Assembly: GCA_051294375.1 (NCBI GenBank) | Contig: CM119270.1 | Coordinates: forward strand, 11,012,100 to 11,076,099 | Length of the DNA: 64,000 nucleotides | Source of the DNA: Paraspadella gotoi | Lineage: Eukaryota; Chaetognatha | Reading direction: 5' to 3' | Notes under the pieces: generated by a model | Seen by the model: the letters and a program-made list of their open reading frames with translations, nothing else | The model's database searches: none | What the model was told of the DNA's origin: nothing | Translations under genes and position numbers: made by a program | Part shown: positions 27,371 through 41,800 of the stretch, piece after piece | How the letters are laid out: each line of letters opens with the position of its first letter | Position numbering within the stretch: position 1 is the stretch's first letter

Positions 27371-29494
27371 ACGCAAGTGGAGGCGGCGTCCGGGAGCGAG
27401 GACGCGGCGGCGGCGGCGGCGGCGAAAGCGGCGTCGGGCGATCAGCGGCGATCGGCTGCGGCGTCGTCGAGTAAACCGCCGACGGCGCCGACGTCGAATC
27501 GATCGGGCGACGCCAGAACTTTCGGCGGCGCCCAAACATCGAATCGGCGTCGCCCGCGCCCGTCGCCGCACGATCCCTCGCCCCCCGCCGCGTCCTCGCC
27601 CCACGGCGCTGGGCCTCCCGCGGCTCGGTATCCCGCGCCGGCGCCGCCCAGGGAGAGGAACGGCGCCTCCTCTTTGGCCGGACTCACCACCTCTTCCTTT
27701 TCCGACACAACCTCCTCCTCTTCCTCCTCACACAACCCCGTCGCCTGTCCCACTGACACTCCTAACAACTCCTCCTCTGCTGTGATGCTAATAACCAGCA
27801 CCTTGCCCGGTAGCACCCAAACACCCTCCGGCCCTAATTCCGAATCCGGCACGCCCGTTCTTTCCCCTTCCAGCGTCACGGGCGCTCCGGTCGTTCACAT
27901 TCGCCCCGTCGGGCACACGTCACGTTCGGCCTTTGCCGGCTTCTTCCACGGCTGGCTGCCCGGCCGCGCGGGGAAGGGTCAAGGGCCGAGCAAAGGTCGG
28001 TCGCCCAACCTGGACAGGAATCGGCGCGCCATTTCGCTCGATCCTCCGCGAGAAGACGACGAAGACGGCGCCGCTTCGCCAAAGCCAGACGACACCGCGC
28101 CACCGAACACGAAGTCGGCGTCGCATTTCCGATCGTGGTGGCGCCGGTCGAGACCCAAAACGACCGACGCCGTCGCGACCAGTTCGAACCAAGAGTCTTC
28201 TCCGCGGCGTCTATCTCTCGGAGTCCAAAAGACGTCTCATTTGGAGCCGGCGTCACTCGTCGACGTTAACGATGAGCGGCGTCGCCATCTCGCGGAATCG
28301 ACGAACGATGGCGCTGACGTCGAACGAGTCGCCGATCTCGATCCGCGATCCCCGCGTCCAGCGACAAGAGCTAGTCCGATGGACGCGTTGAGCGCAGCGC
28401 CCGATTTCAGTGACTGCAGCGTCGGCGGCGACCGCAGCGACGTCGCCAATCGTAGCGACAACACCGGCTTTTCCTGCACACCACCGATCTCACCTCGACA
28501 CTCCCCGCGAATCGACGACGCGTTTGATGCGTCGCGAAGGCGTCCTCGACCGCCGCGACGAACTTCCGTCGGGGAAAGAGTCGTCATTCCCGAACTTTCA
28601 TCCCCTAGACGAGGAGGCGGAGGTGGAGCCGGCCCGGACCCGCATCCACGCCCACCGCGTTCGCCACGCCACCCACCTCATTCACCTCTCTCTAAGCCTC
28701 TCACCAACTCACCCTTCACCCTCACATGCGACAACTCTTCGTCGGGACTTTTCACCTCTTTAGCAACGACGGTCAGTAACAACGACGACGACGACGCTTC
28801 GGCGACGTCGACGTCGATACGTTCGAGATCCTCGACGCCCGCGGATCCTTCCGCTTCCTTTCATTTTCCTTCCCCGCGTGTTCCTTCCCCTTCGCACCCT
28901 TCCTTTCCGCCCGCGCACTCTGTTAACGATGAAGGCGACGACGACGATTCCCGTTTTCGTTTTCCCCAGCACGCGGATGTCCCCGCTGTCCCAGTCACCG
29001 TTTCCTTTCCCGTCCGCGCCTCTCACATTCCCGCCCGCCTTCCCATTCCCATTCTCCCCGCTGTTTCCGCTATCCCTACTAACAATCGCTACGGCCGACG
29101 AGGAAAGCGTTTCGGTCGCGCGTCGTCGGCGGAGTGCGAGGGAGCGTCGGCGCCGGACGCGGAGGACGACGACGCCGGTTATTCTCGGCGTCGCCTCCTC
29201 CCCGGTGTCGACGCGCCCGTCCGCGACCCGCGCGGCGCCTCCGCCGAAAGTTTGACGCGGCAGCAGCTGCAGCAGCGACGATGGCGGCAGCAGCAACGAC
29301 GGCTGCCGCAGCGAGACCAGGCGTGGCAGCCGTCGGGGCGACGGTTTCTCTCCCCGGAAGGATACTTGGTCGCTGCGCCGACCTCTGGGGGTCGAAGCGA
29401 GGGGGGGAGTGGAGAGGGGAGAGGGAGAGGGCGAGAAGGGCGGGGGAGGTTGTGCGGAATGAAGGCCAAGTCTTTCGAGGAGACGAGTTGTTGA
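27371..29494 (+). CDS. In-frame 707-codon extension after the PKC-epsilon stop
   Basis: Directly after the PKC TAG (27368-27370), and in the same frame, 707 sense codons run without a stop to TGA at 29492-29494. The first in-frame ATG is only at 27785, codon 139, yet the stretch before it is equally open and coding-like (frequent C or G in third position). The predicted chain is disordered and rich in Ser, Pro, Arg, Ala and Asp. It holds several sites of the kind basophilic kinases use (RRAIS near 28025, PRRLS near 28205, RRTS near 28558, GRASS near 29118) and acidic DDDD blocks. No domain is recognisable. It could be a readthrough tail of the kinase (1473 aa in all), a frame joined by an unseen splice, or a separate gene starting at 27785. 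An AATAAA follows at 29580. Confidence 0.6.
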   Translation, partial: TQVEAASGSEDAAAAAAAKAASGDQRRSAAASSSKPPTAPTSNRSGDARTFGGAQTSNRRRPRPSPHDPSPPAASSPHGAGPPAARYPAPAPPRERNGASSLAGLTTSSFSDTTSSSSSSHNPVACPTDTPNNSSSAVMLITSTLPGSTQTPSGPNSESGTPVLSPSSVTGAPVVHIRPVGHTSRSAFAGFFHGWLPGRAGKGQGPSKGRSPNLDRNRRAISLDPPREDDEDGAASPKPDDTAPPNTKSASHFRSWWRRSRPKTTDAVATSSNQESSPRRLSLGVQKTSHLEPASLVDVNDERRRHLAESTNDGADVERVADLDPRSPRPATRASPMDALSAAPDFSDCSVGGDRSDVANRSDNTGFSCTPPISPRHSPRIDDAFDASRRRPRPPRRTSVGERVVIPELSSPRRGGGGGAGPDPHPRPPRSPRHPPHSPLSKPLTNSPFTLTCDNSSSGLFTSLATTVSNNDDDDASATSTSIRSRSSTPADPSASFHFPSPRVPSPSHPSFPPAHSVNDEGDDDDSRFRFPQHADVPAVPVTVSFPVRASHIPARLPIPILPAVSAIPTNNRYGRRGKRFGRASSAECEGASAPDAEDDDAGYSRRRLLPGVDAPVRDPRGASAESLTRQQLQQRRWRQQQRRLPQRDQAWQPSGRRFLSPEGYLVAAPTSGGRSEGGSGEGRGRGREGRGRLCGMKAKSFEETSC

Positions 29495-29579
29495 TCTCTT
29501 TAGTTTTTCTTTTGTTAAATGGATGAGGGTGGGGGCCGTGGGGGTCGAAAAGCGAGTATCAAGTATCGAGTTCCCAAAA

Positions 29580-29585
29580 AATAAA
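29580..29585 (+). terminator. Poly(A) signal AATAAA
   Basis: An AATAAA hexamer lies 86 bp after the end of the long frame. I saw no AATAAA between the PKC stop and this point, so the PKC message probably includes the whole 27371-29494 frame, translated or not. Confidence 0.6.
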
Positions 29586-29599
29586 AAAATGACGTGATA

Positions 29600-32108
<2,509 letters not shown>

Positions 32109-33832
32109 TTAGCTCGAAACCCCCACGACCTCTGTGGCTCGTGTTACATCTCCGGCTCCAGCTCCTTCATCAGTTCCCGAGTTCCATGACCTCAAGCGGC
32201 GATTGTCAATTTGCTGCTGCCAATCAGCGTCAGGGATGCAGGAGACGCACTTAAATCGCGACTTTATTTCACGTCCGCCGGCGGAGTTTTCTATTGCAAC
32301 GACGGCCACGCCCACCACGACGCCGCCCACCTAAATTTGCAAAGACCATTTCCATGAGTAAGTATAATTTTGACTGAAGATAAATTATAAATAGCAAAAA
32401 ATTACACCAACAAAGGTGAGTTGTCCTGGTTTCTCCTTACCTTTTCCACGATTCTAACGGCGGCGTTGATTGTCCCGCCCGTTTCGATCCATTGATCGAC
32501 GATGACAACTTTGGTTCCCTTAACCAGAATAAAACAATTATCTAAATGTGCACCCAAACATATAAATTAATGCCATAGATCAATTCTATAAATGTAATAA
32601 ATAAAACATCACAAAGGAATCGAACTTGGAAAACCGGAATCGGATCGACGACGTGAGAGGAATCTGCAAGAGAAAGACTCGAGCTCTCTCATTGGTGAAA
32701 TAACAAAAAGCATCAGCCAATGGCCAGCCGAGCTTCCATACGGACCAAAAATTGACACCGTTTTTACTGTACATTTTCTCTTTTCTTTTTTTTTTTCGTT
32801 TCGATTTCTTCCAGAATTATGTGGTTACAGGAGAGGACTCGACTCACCACGACTCCAAGAAGCCTTACCACCGCAACCACAATTCAGTCGTTACATGTAT
32901 TGGCGCAGCCACTGGTTACATTTAAATCGCTTTCAAGGGCTTAAACTGAACTGTTACTGCAGTATTAATAATAATAAAAAAATTGTTATCATTCTTTTCA
33001 ACTTGCATCATTCTTTTCAAAAATGAACGAAATTCAAGGATAAAGTAATTCGCTAAAGCGATTTACAATCAAATGTAGCCAATCAATTTAATTGATGAAA
33101 TAAAGCAGCATTATGATGCAATCAATCGATCAATCGATCAAAGCAATCAATCCCCAAGCAACCTTAGGGAAGGGATCGACGCGAATCTCCATGAGCTTGT
33201 CGCGCTTGGAGTAATCGGTGTAGGGTTCGACGACGACGTCAACGCAAAGATGAGGATGTTTGCGGATTGGCACGAATCCGACGCCGAGACGCAGAGCCAA
33301 TGCGGCGCCGAGACAAAAGCCCATGGCGTCGATGCCGGCTACGACGTCTACGGAATCCTTAAAGGGAAAAGGGGAAGATATTTAACAAGATATTATATTA
33401 TATTATATTATATTATTATTTATTATTATTATTACTATTTTTGATCTCTTTGAAGCAGGATAAAATTAAGCTGTAGAATACTTTGGAGATAAAATTATAC
33501 AAAATGATAAAAAAAGCTAAGAAAAGGACTGAAATATGGAAAATATTTGACGATACAAAAATAAAATGAATTGTTGACCGAAAGTGAAATTTTGAATGTT
33601 GCAATCTTTCAATTAGACAAACCTGAAGAAACGGCCTGGCAAGATCCTCCACCGCGTCTGAAAATGCCGCAGAATTCCCGTACAACCTTGATGGATCCAA
33701 CCAGGCAAAGTTCGAACCCTTGGTGTTCTCGGCCATCAGATCCAGGTACCACCCTTTGGTCCGTTTCGGCAACTGTCTATTCTCTTTTGCGTTTTTTTCG
33801 CACGAATTTTCGTTGTTAACACCGTCAGACAT
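32109..33832 (-). CDS. APRT-like purine phosphoribosyltransferase, 4 exons
   Basis: Exons on the minus strand are 33832-33623, 33357-33163, 32518-32441 and 32330-32109. They total 705 nt (234 aa), are GT-AG bounded and are all in phase 0. APRT-type enzymes salvage adenine with PRPP to form AMP in the cytosol. Residues 73-100 read like the APRT core: VAGIDAMGF, then GVGFVPIRK. Exon 3 holds the PRPP-binding loop [13 protein letters not shown] (139-151). In classical APRT the second acidic residue is present (VDD...TGGT), while here it is Gln144. The N-terminal 40 residues and the C-terminal tail (rich in Gly/Ala/Thr, no close match) are longer than in the roughly 180-residue human enzyme. It probably belongs to a divergent invertebrate branch, and the substrate is not proven to be adenine. 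Confidence 0.85.
32893..32922. repeat. Dispersed 25-bp motif, copy 1
   Basis: ACATGTATTGGCGCAGCCAC followed by TGGTT recurs with one change at 51286-51310, next to the hairpin element there. It is probably a fragment of a repeat family. Confidence 0.5.
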
Positions 33833-35404
33833 TTTAGTTTATAACACGTAAAAAATAATTAAAAACTGGAGAAAAACATCGGCTTTCTAATCTATGAGTT
33901 TTTTCATTGAAGTACTTTTTTTTCCATTTAACCTTCAGTAAAGGCTCGAACGTAAACTAGACTGTCGGATCGATTTTCCTGCTCCGAATATGATCGTTAA
34001 CAGTTATCCCAGAAATCGTGTTTTTTAAAAAAAGGCAATAAAAAGAAAGAAAAAATGTCGTTTAAACTCATACATACTGAGAGAAAAACTTTTCGATCTC
34101 TCTTTTCGCCGGGCGTAAATCCAATTATTGCCACCAAGTTGTCCGATCATTATTTTTTTAAAAGTTTTTTAATGAACGATATACATTGAGAATGCTAAAA
34201 AATCGCTATTGTATAAATATTTTGAAAGCAAAAAGTCGTAAATTAGGAATTTGGAGAGAGAAATGAAGCGAATCGACATCAATCAATTGGTTAACCTTGG
34301 TCACAAAGATACCATTCACCGAATTACTGTGAAGCCTTAGTCGTCGTCGTCGTCGTTGGCTAAAAAAACCAAAAACTACGTTTTTATCTTTTCTCTTTTA
34401 TCGACGTTTTATGATAGTTCTGAATTCATTTAATACGTTTGTTATAACGGAATATCATTTTACTTTATAAACAAAACTTTTCGTCTTTGTTATTGCTTTT
34501 TAAGTGGTTAATAAAATATTAATTAAAACTAAACCAACAATCTAATTCATTGTGACGGGGGAGGGGGAGTAACTCGAATAATTAAAAAAAATTGAAAAGT
34601 CTCATTATTTTTACAAATCCCTCTAGTGAGCTCACTATTAGGATTTGGTTTTTTTAATTAACGTTATTAGACTAAAACTTACTAAGTAATATCTATCCTG
34701 CGACTAAAAAATGATGGCTGATGTATAGTATCTTTCTATCATGCCTCTTTTTCCTTTCCCAACTCAATTTAATGTATGGAAAATTGAGTACGTAAGATTA
34801 TCATTAGTAAAATATTTTTTGAACTACTGCCATCTATTAATCTCACAATCTAATTTTTTGAAAGACTTCTGGTTTCCCGTTTAGGCTTTTAGCTTCTCCC
34901 TGGTTCGACTTGTTTTGCCCAGTTTTCCGTCATTCCCTGTCAAGTAACCAAGTTTGAGTTTTTGCTTTTTGATTATGGAAAAAAGTCCAATCCGCTATTA
35001 TCAGTTAAACCCACCTGTACTCGACAAATGTCCGCGCATTGCAATTTGGTCTTTTTACGAAACTAGAAAAAACAAGTTTGAGCAAACAATGTCGGATCTG
35101 TCCACGATCATTAGCGGTAATTAATTAATTAATTCAAGTTAATTATTTAGGCAATTATTTAATTAATTAATTTGATCCGAAATATTTGTTTTTAGGTCTT
35201 TTTGTCACTAACCATGACAAAAGCAAACAACGATGGCGACGACGACAATAATGCCAATAACGATTGACGAGTAATTGAAATAAAGGGAAATATTTTTTTT
35301 CTCCATTTAGACTCATTTCCACTCGGATGATTCCATCAAAATTTTATATCCAGCTTAATCACACACTTCTCTACCCACACACAAAATTTCATTTTAATCC
35401 ATCC
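33833..35404. other. AT-rich intergenic region
   Basis: I see no coding frame or RNA gene here. The promoter of the phosphoribosyltransferase should lie at its left end, but no clear motif was found. Confidence 0.5.
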
Positions 35405-35573
35405 ATCCAATCACGAGTAATTGACGGACGGACATCATTTTTTTTCATTTATTTATCATAATTCGATGTTCTGACATGATATAAGTGAAAAATTGAGGGG
35501 GCGGACCGACGGTATGACAAAGTGGATTATAGAGTCGGGATCTGCTGATAAGCAGATCCGACTAAAAATAAAG
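35405..35573 (+). mobile_element. Dispersed hairpin-ended element, copy 1
   Basis: It aligns with the reverse complement of 51098-51255 over about 150 bp. Shared blocks include ATCATAATTCGATGTTC, GACATGAT, GACCGACGG, GACAAAGT and ATTATAGAGTCGG. It ends in a perfect-looking stem, GATCTGCT with AGCAGATC inside GTCGG...CCGAC, after which similarity stops at CTAAA. No open frame is present. Confidence 0.7.
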
Positions 35574-35653
35574 CACTAAAGTCCCTCTGAGGAGCATAAA
35601 TTAATATTTTTGGTCAGGTAAGTTCATTTCTTCTTGCCAAGTAGTGTAACATT

Positions 35654-35974
35654 CTACCGCCTTAATGGTACCGATCTGTGGCCTACAACTACAACAACAG
35701 CTTCTTCGCATACCGTCTCGTCGGCCTCGCATTTCCCAACGCATTCTTCGTAATCTCCGTCCATCCCAGCCCCATCCCTTCTTCTTCTTCCCGGTCTGTG
35801 AAGCGGTCTCGGCTGCCGCGCCGCAGCGGCCGCTGCTGCCCCTGCCACCGCCGCCATTCCCGACGCCACCGCGCCCAAGTAACCTTGGGTTTGCCCGATG
35901 GCGTTCACGTAGGCGCCAGTGTAGGCACTTGTGGGTACGTTAGGGTCGACAGGCACGTAGACGGGAGATGACAT
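35654..35974 (-). CDS. Possible first coding exon, unidentified protein
   Basis: The frame opens with MSSPVYVPVDPNVPTSAYTG and has an Ala-rich run and then an Arg-rich part. Codon use in the first 50 residues favours G/C in third position, as in real exons here. A GTATGC donor inside the frame (after CEADET) suggests that it is a 5' exon, but no downstream exon was found before the phosphoribosyltransferase gene. It could also be a GC-rich chance frame, as plus-strand frames overlap it. Confidence 0.3.
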   Translation of the reverse strand: MSSPVYVPVDPNVPTSAYTGAYVNAIGQTQGYLGAVASGMAAVAGAAAAAAARQPRPLHRPGRRRRDGAGMDGDYEECVGKCEADETVCEEAVVVVVGHRSVPLRR

Positions 35975-36779
35975 GCAGCACAGAGTCGAGTGAGTCTGGT
36001 ATTAAATGGCGATTGCGAGATGATTAAGTTTTGAGGCGATCAAGGTGATGCGTTCGTCAATGTGTCATTGTGAAGATGCGAGAATTTCCCCGTGAAATTA
36101 AGTTCACGGGAAAATAGAGGGCAATGGAAAAACGAAATTAAAATGCGTGGTTAATTGTTTAATCGATTAGTTTAATTTCGTTGTTGTTTAGGAGCGAAAG
36201 TTTTTGGGTGCTAAGGAAGTTGCATTTAGTAAGAACGTACATGTGCGAGGGGCAGTGTTTGATGTCAGAAGCAAGTGCAAAGCAAAGAATTTGCGAGCAA
36301 GTGTGAAGCGAGGGTTGTGAAAATCGACTGAAATCAATCTTTGACCTTTTGTAATTTTAAGCTATTTCGTGATTAAAATAAATGAAAGCCTTAAGCAGAA
36401 AGGTTTTTATTTAATTCGAATCAAGTTACATAGAAACTAGTGCGAGAAAAGAATGAAAGTATCAGTCATTAAATTACATTAAATAATTTCTATGTATAAA
36501 GGAAATCAAGCAATCGGTCTGGCCCATGCTGATGTTAGGATATACATGTCGGAGGCAAGCTCTTGAAACGAAATGGCCGATAAATTGGCATCATCCAAAA
36601 AAACGTACAATTAAAATTGACATAACTGCATTTGAATCTTCACATTTATCGATCATTCCTTTCCAAGACCCCTACCCTTTGAAGGCATTGAGATTATGAT
36701 AAAGAGTTTTTTTTTGTCGGCCAAAATGAAAGTTTCATCCGATGTCTGACGAATGTCGTACTGTAACGTGACCCACGCG

Positions 36780-37515
36780 CTAAATGTCGTTTTGATCGGA
36801 GTCATTTGCTTCGTCCTAAAATCATCAAAATGTTCATATATTTTCGTACGACTTCTCCTGTAAATTAATGAATCGTAAACTCTTATTTGCATTTTGCTGT
36901 CCGAATAAATAGTAATTAAGCAATGGATCAATTAGATGCATATAAATCTGTCTCGTCGAGCGTTAGTATCAAATTTACTCACTTGGCAAATGTGCAAACA
37001 TTTTATGAAATCCAATTGATTGACGTTATCAACTTCGTTCATCGCGGCTCCCTGCAATATCGAAATATCGGAATATCGAAATTTTATAGTTTCTTATGAA
37101 AAAAATATATAAAATTTGAATTTTGAACGTTCTTGAACGTTGTATTTTATAGTTTCGTATGAATTAGTTCATAATATTTTATTCATGAGTCCATTTAAAC
37201 GGTAGTGTCTTTTGTTTTTGTTGAATTTTAATAAATTAGTTTTTACTTTTGAATTAAAAATAATAATGTTGCTTCCTTTTATACTTGAGGTTTTTTGGTT
37301 TAAAAATATGAATTTAGAACGTTCTTGAACGTTATATTTGATAGTTTCTTATGAACTAGTTCATAACATTTTATTTCTGAGTCCATTTAAACGTTAGTGT
37401 CTGTTAGTGTTTGTTTCTGTTGAATTTTAATAGTTTAGTTTTTACTTGCTTACTGTTTTCTAGTTTTATACACTGATACTGTTTTTGATTTTGTCAATAC
37501 TGTTTTTGGTATTAA

Positions 37516-37546
<31 letters not shown>

Positions 37547-38836
37547 CGAATCATGATTTTTAGACTTTATTTTTGTTGACGCTTTTTTCTTTTTGTTTGA
37601 TTTGTTAAAACTGTTTTCAGTATTATTTGTTTATTTTGTATCGAAGGTATCGATTTTGATACTAAAAAAACGATCAATTAGTTACCTGTTGATTGCATTC
37701 CATCAGACATTCCTCTTCCGACAAAAACCGTCTTTTTCGATGATGACCTCCGGATGAGCATTGGAGAGAGATTTGCACCTTTGTCCAAGTGTTTCAGGTT
37801 AGCAGGGCGAAGACATTGTAATTGTATTAATTATTTGTTGATGGGGGAAGTGGGGCAAGCGAATGGGAGAATGAACTCAAGCAATGTGATGATTAAAATT
37901 TGGATTAATGGATTAATTAGTTTGGAACCTACTGTAGATGCCTTTAGATGTTGTTCGGAAATTAAAATTTTTTTTAGATGTTTAGTAATTATGCATTAAG
38001 AAAGACTAGGAAGAATTGAATTTGAGTGTGAGAGTGGAGTTTCGAGTGCAAGCAAAAACACGCAAATGTGGACACAACCAAAGAAGGCAAGGTGTCACAA
38101 CAAGTTTCCCGTCGTGTGAGAAATAGTGGTGCAGAAAGCTCGACTGTGCAAGATAAGAATGATTTCAAAGTGGCAGAGATGGTAAGAACGGTGAGATGAC
38201 TATGAACGATGAAGGAAACAGATTCATAGAAAAGAGAAGATAAAGTGAGACGTGAGGTGCGTGAGGTCCGTGTAAAGTGTGAAACTTAAAAATGAATGTG
38301 ATGAGAACGAAGTCGGAACTATTTAAGTATTTTTATGCGACGAAAAATCTTCATCGGCCAGATGTTTTGTCTGTCACAAGATAAAAAAATATGGAAATTT
38401 AAAGTTAGTCACTGTACACAAATGAGCGATGCTAATGATCAAACAACTACGAACCTGAGTCTGAGAATTGACACAAAACTTGACAATCGAGAGACGAGTT
38501 GGTGGTTAGAAATGAAGGTGTGTCGGGTTCCTGAAACCGAAAGTTTTTCATTTAGATTTATTGAATGGTAATTCAGCGATACTTAAAATGTTGATTCATT
38601 GTTTTTTTTATTGATTATGTATTGTGGTAGCTGTATTTATTACGTTCTACCTTCTATTCCCATCTTGTCCCAATACTTACCTTTAACCTTTCGCCGCAGT
38701 CCTTTAAGCAGTTTCCGCCGTAGACGAGGCCGGCGACGCGGCGCAGCGCCATCCCGCGGACTCCACGCCGCGCTCGTCCGTGACCCATCGAGACGCATGG
38801 CTGCTGCGGCCCCGACGACGACCCGGGGCAGCACAT
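36780..38836 (-). CDS. Small Cys-rich protein with three CX3C motifs, 4 exons
   Basis: Exons on the minus strand are 38836-38681, 37778-37686, 37051-36983 and 36815-36780. They total 354 nt (117 aa) and all join in phase 0. Donors are strong (GTAAGT, GTAACT, GTGAGT). The acceptor of exon 2 is weak, with no pyrimidine tract. Exons 1-3 each end with a CX3C motif close to the splice donor: NCLKDCGERLK, EECLMECNQQ and IKCLHICQ. The last exon is a short acidic tail (DEANDSDQNDI). Twin CX3C motifs are typical of small Tim chaperones of the mitochondrial intermembrane space, and SEEECLMEC resembles their second motif. The spacing is wrong for a standard small Tim, and a third motif is unusual. The start ATG is uncertain, since two further in-frame Met codons follow. 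Confidence 0.45.
37120..37447. repeat. Direct repeat of about 140 bp in the CX3C-gene intron
   Basis: The stretch 37120-37255 (GAACGTTCTTGAACGTT ... GAGTCCATTTAAACG) recurs at 37310-37447 with about 85% identity by eye. A shorter related piece precedes it near 37082. Confidence 0.85.
37517..37544 (+). repeat. Poly(A) run of 28
   Basis: Twenty-eight As follow TTAAT about 70 bp after the direct repeat. This may be the tail of an inserted retroposon, but no source gene is visible upstream. Confidence 0.7.
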
Positions 38837-38839
38837 CGA

Positions 38840-41800
38840 GTCTGCTACCTTCGACGCGTTTCGTAGCGATTCGCGCGTTTTGTGTGTTTTGTTTGTTTCG
38901 TTATTTTGAGGAAATTGTTGTTTAGTAGTTTTTTCGTTACAAGTATATTTTCGTTAGGGAAGTTCGTTATCATTTTAGGCGAATATAGCATTACTATTTA
39001 CTTTTGTACGAATAGAGTAATTAAAAAACATAATTACATTCTCTTACCGTACAAAAATATTACAAGAAACATCAATGACCATGATGACAAAGAATAATAT
39101 GAAGGGAAGGAGTATCATAGTAGCGATAATGTATTACAGGGTAAACGTCCCAAAGGTGAATATTTTACCCAAGCTTGAAAAAAGGTTTCAGCTAGGTTTT
39201 TAAAATCATGATTATCCTTTGAAATATTCCATAAATAGTCCTAAAAATACTTTTTAGTTAAGAGTTAAGACATTGGTCAAAAAGAGATTAGCGTATTATA
39301 ATAGTTATTTTGCACTATACAAAAGATATCTTGATCAGTTTTTTCTCTTTCTGGATTTTAAGTTTACAACTGTTTCACCTTCGAATATTGAATGAGTTGT
39401 TAGTGCCATGTATCAAATTCAGGTTATAACTCATCAGGTTGATGGTTGAATACCGAACGGAACAGTCAATCCCTCACGCCAAGTATTCTGGGAAAATTAA
39501 ATTTTTTTCGTCAATATTCGCCGAACTTGCCATTTTGGGTGAAAACTTAGAGTGACATACTCCCATTTTGGCGCACAAGTTAGCGCAGTTGACCTTGGGA
39601 CCATTAGCTAAGGATGGTTTGGTGAAAGCGCTAAAGGTTTGGACAATCTGAGAAAGCGAAGGTCGGGTTATGGATCAATCAACATGGGAAACTGAAAAAC
39701 AAAGAGTTGATATTCTCGCCTTTGCTTGGTCTTCGCAAATTTGAAGGCAGAGACTTTCAGGAGGAAAGCGTAAGTAAGGGTTTGGTAAGTTCATTGAAGG
39801 TGGGGGTTTTTTAGTGGGAGAGCTTCTGAGGTCACGAAATGGGCAAATAAAAAAGAAAAAGGGTATTATCGTAAAAGTATTAAAAGTCAAAACTGAACAC
39901 TTAAAATTCTTAAGGTCCTAGTTTAATTAAAATTCTCCTTGATATATGCCCTTTTTTGTATCTGGATTATGAATGTATTATGGATTCTTAGCACTTTTTT
40001 TTCGAATATTTACTTTCAAAATTTTATAAATTAGGTACAACTTTTCCGGATTATAACTATATATGGGTTCTGGATTAAAGGTTCAACCTGATAATCATGA
40101 CCACATAGTTTTTAAATTTACGTGTTGCAACCGTCGCCGAAGTGAAGAATTGAATTCTAGAAAGAGTTAATTAAAATGAATGTGGGAGTCTACGCTGTGA
40201 TAGTTAAGAAGAAACCTCGAATTAACAAGACCTGTAATTATTATTATTACTCGTTGAAAAATTATAAAATTTAATTATAAACTCTTTTCATTTGGTCACG
40301 TTAATTCCGGATCACTTATAGCATCAAAAATGGTGGGATTAATGAAAAGACAAAAACTTACAAAAATGGCGACGATGAAGAAAAGAGCAAATCGCAGATG
40401 CGAGATTGATTTGGCAGACATTTTACAGTTTTTTGGTAAACGTTTTTGTTCGAAAATTAAGTTACTCCTAAAAAAACTAAATAACATAAAAACATATATT
40501 TATGAGATCAAGGGCGTTATCGTTTTTCTGTTACATATCGATATTATTAAATGCAGTTTTAAATCAAATAATTGATAGATCTGTATCACTTTCACTTTTT
40601 AAGAAATTGATTCTGCTCCCTTAACGCAATGATCTGGGCCAAAGTCATGATTCAGATGACGCCTATCTGTATGCGCTGACCATTAATAACAAATTTATCC
40701 TGGAAAAGTAAAAAAAGAATCAGGTCAAAAAGAGGTAAGTAACGCGGTTGTTCTAAACTTTTAACAGGTCACATATCATTTTTTTTATTAAGTTGTCACT
40801 TAAGAGGTCTTGCAACAGAAATCAAGATTATTTTTTGTATTAAAACTTTTTCTGGGTAAAAATCCGAAACATCTTTATTCAAAATCAAAATTATTTGTTT
40901 GATGAGAAAAAAATTATTTAGTTGCGATGCTGAGTTCATACCAACATAAACATGGCATTTTAGGCATGTTTTAAACCCTTTTTAACCAATGTTTTTAACA
41001 TTTCAAAAACATATCTTAAATTTTAACTTCGTGACAGTAGATTTGGCTCACGGAGTAGATATTTGTAAGACTAAAAGTTTAACATTAAAATGGACCAAAA
41101 ATAATTTTCAGAAATTGAATTGTTGCTTTTATCGAATATTCGTCATCGTCTGATCGAAAAATAAAAAAAGAAAAGAAAAGGTGCAGCTGATGAGGGAAAA
41201 TCCTATTACGTATTCACGACGAACGTGCGTTTACAACTTTTGTAGGAGAGGGCTGGTGAGGTAAGCGGGTGATTATGTCCCGGAATCCTATAAACAAAAA
41301 AATACACTGGTAAAATGAGAACCGGTAAAGACCTGTGGGATATTTTTTTAAATTGGTCTATTACAAGATTGCTGGCCAAGGATGCGCATTATTGAATAAA
41401 AAATTTAATTTACTGGCTTGTCAGTAGACAACTAGATCAACGAAAACTGTTAAAAGGTTTGCTAAAGACAGGAAAAAAAACTGTTTCGCTTGTTACAAAT
41501 AAAAGTTAAGAGGATAAAAATCTGAGCTTATAGAAGTTTTCTTCTCGCGTAACAGGCCAGAAAAATTAGCTCCATTCATAAACTGAATTCCTTCTCATGA
41601 ATAACCAAATCTGTTATGATCATTTTTTCTTTCTTTCTTCTTTTACCTTAATAACGAGGAGGAAGAAAGGTGGTTCGTTATTATGGTTCTTCCTAATTTT
41701 TCTTTATAAATTCGAGCATTTTTGTAAAAGACAAATATTTTGACAAATTCAATTTTTTTTTTCAGAATTACGTACGAGTTCCTTGAAAATAATTTTTAAA

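Noticed and set aside
28760-29296. Minus-strand frame of 178 codons opposite the PKC tail, and other overlapping frames at 27.4-29.5 kb
   Set aside because: The DNA is GC-rich so stops are rare in all frames. The 707-codon plus frame is much longer and has better codon use.
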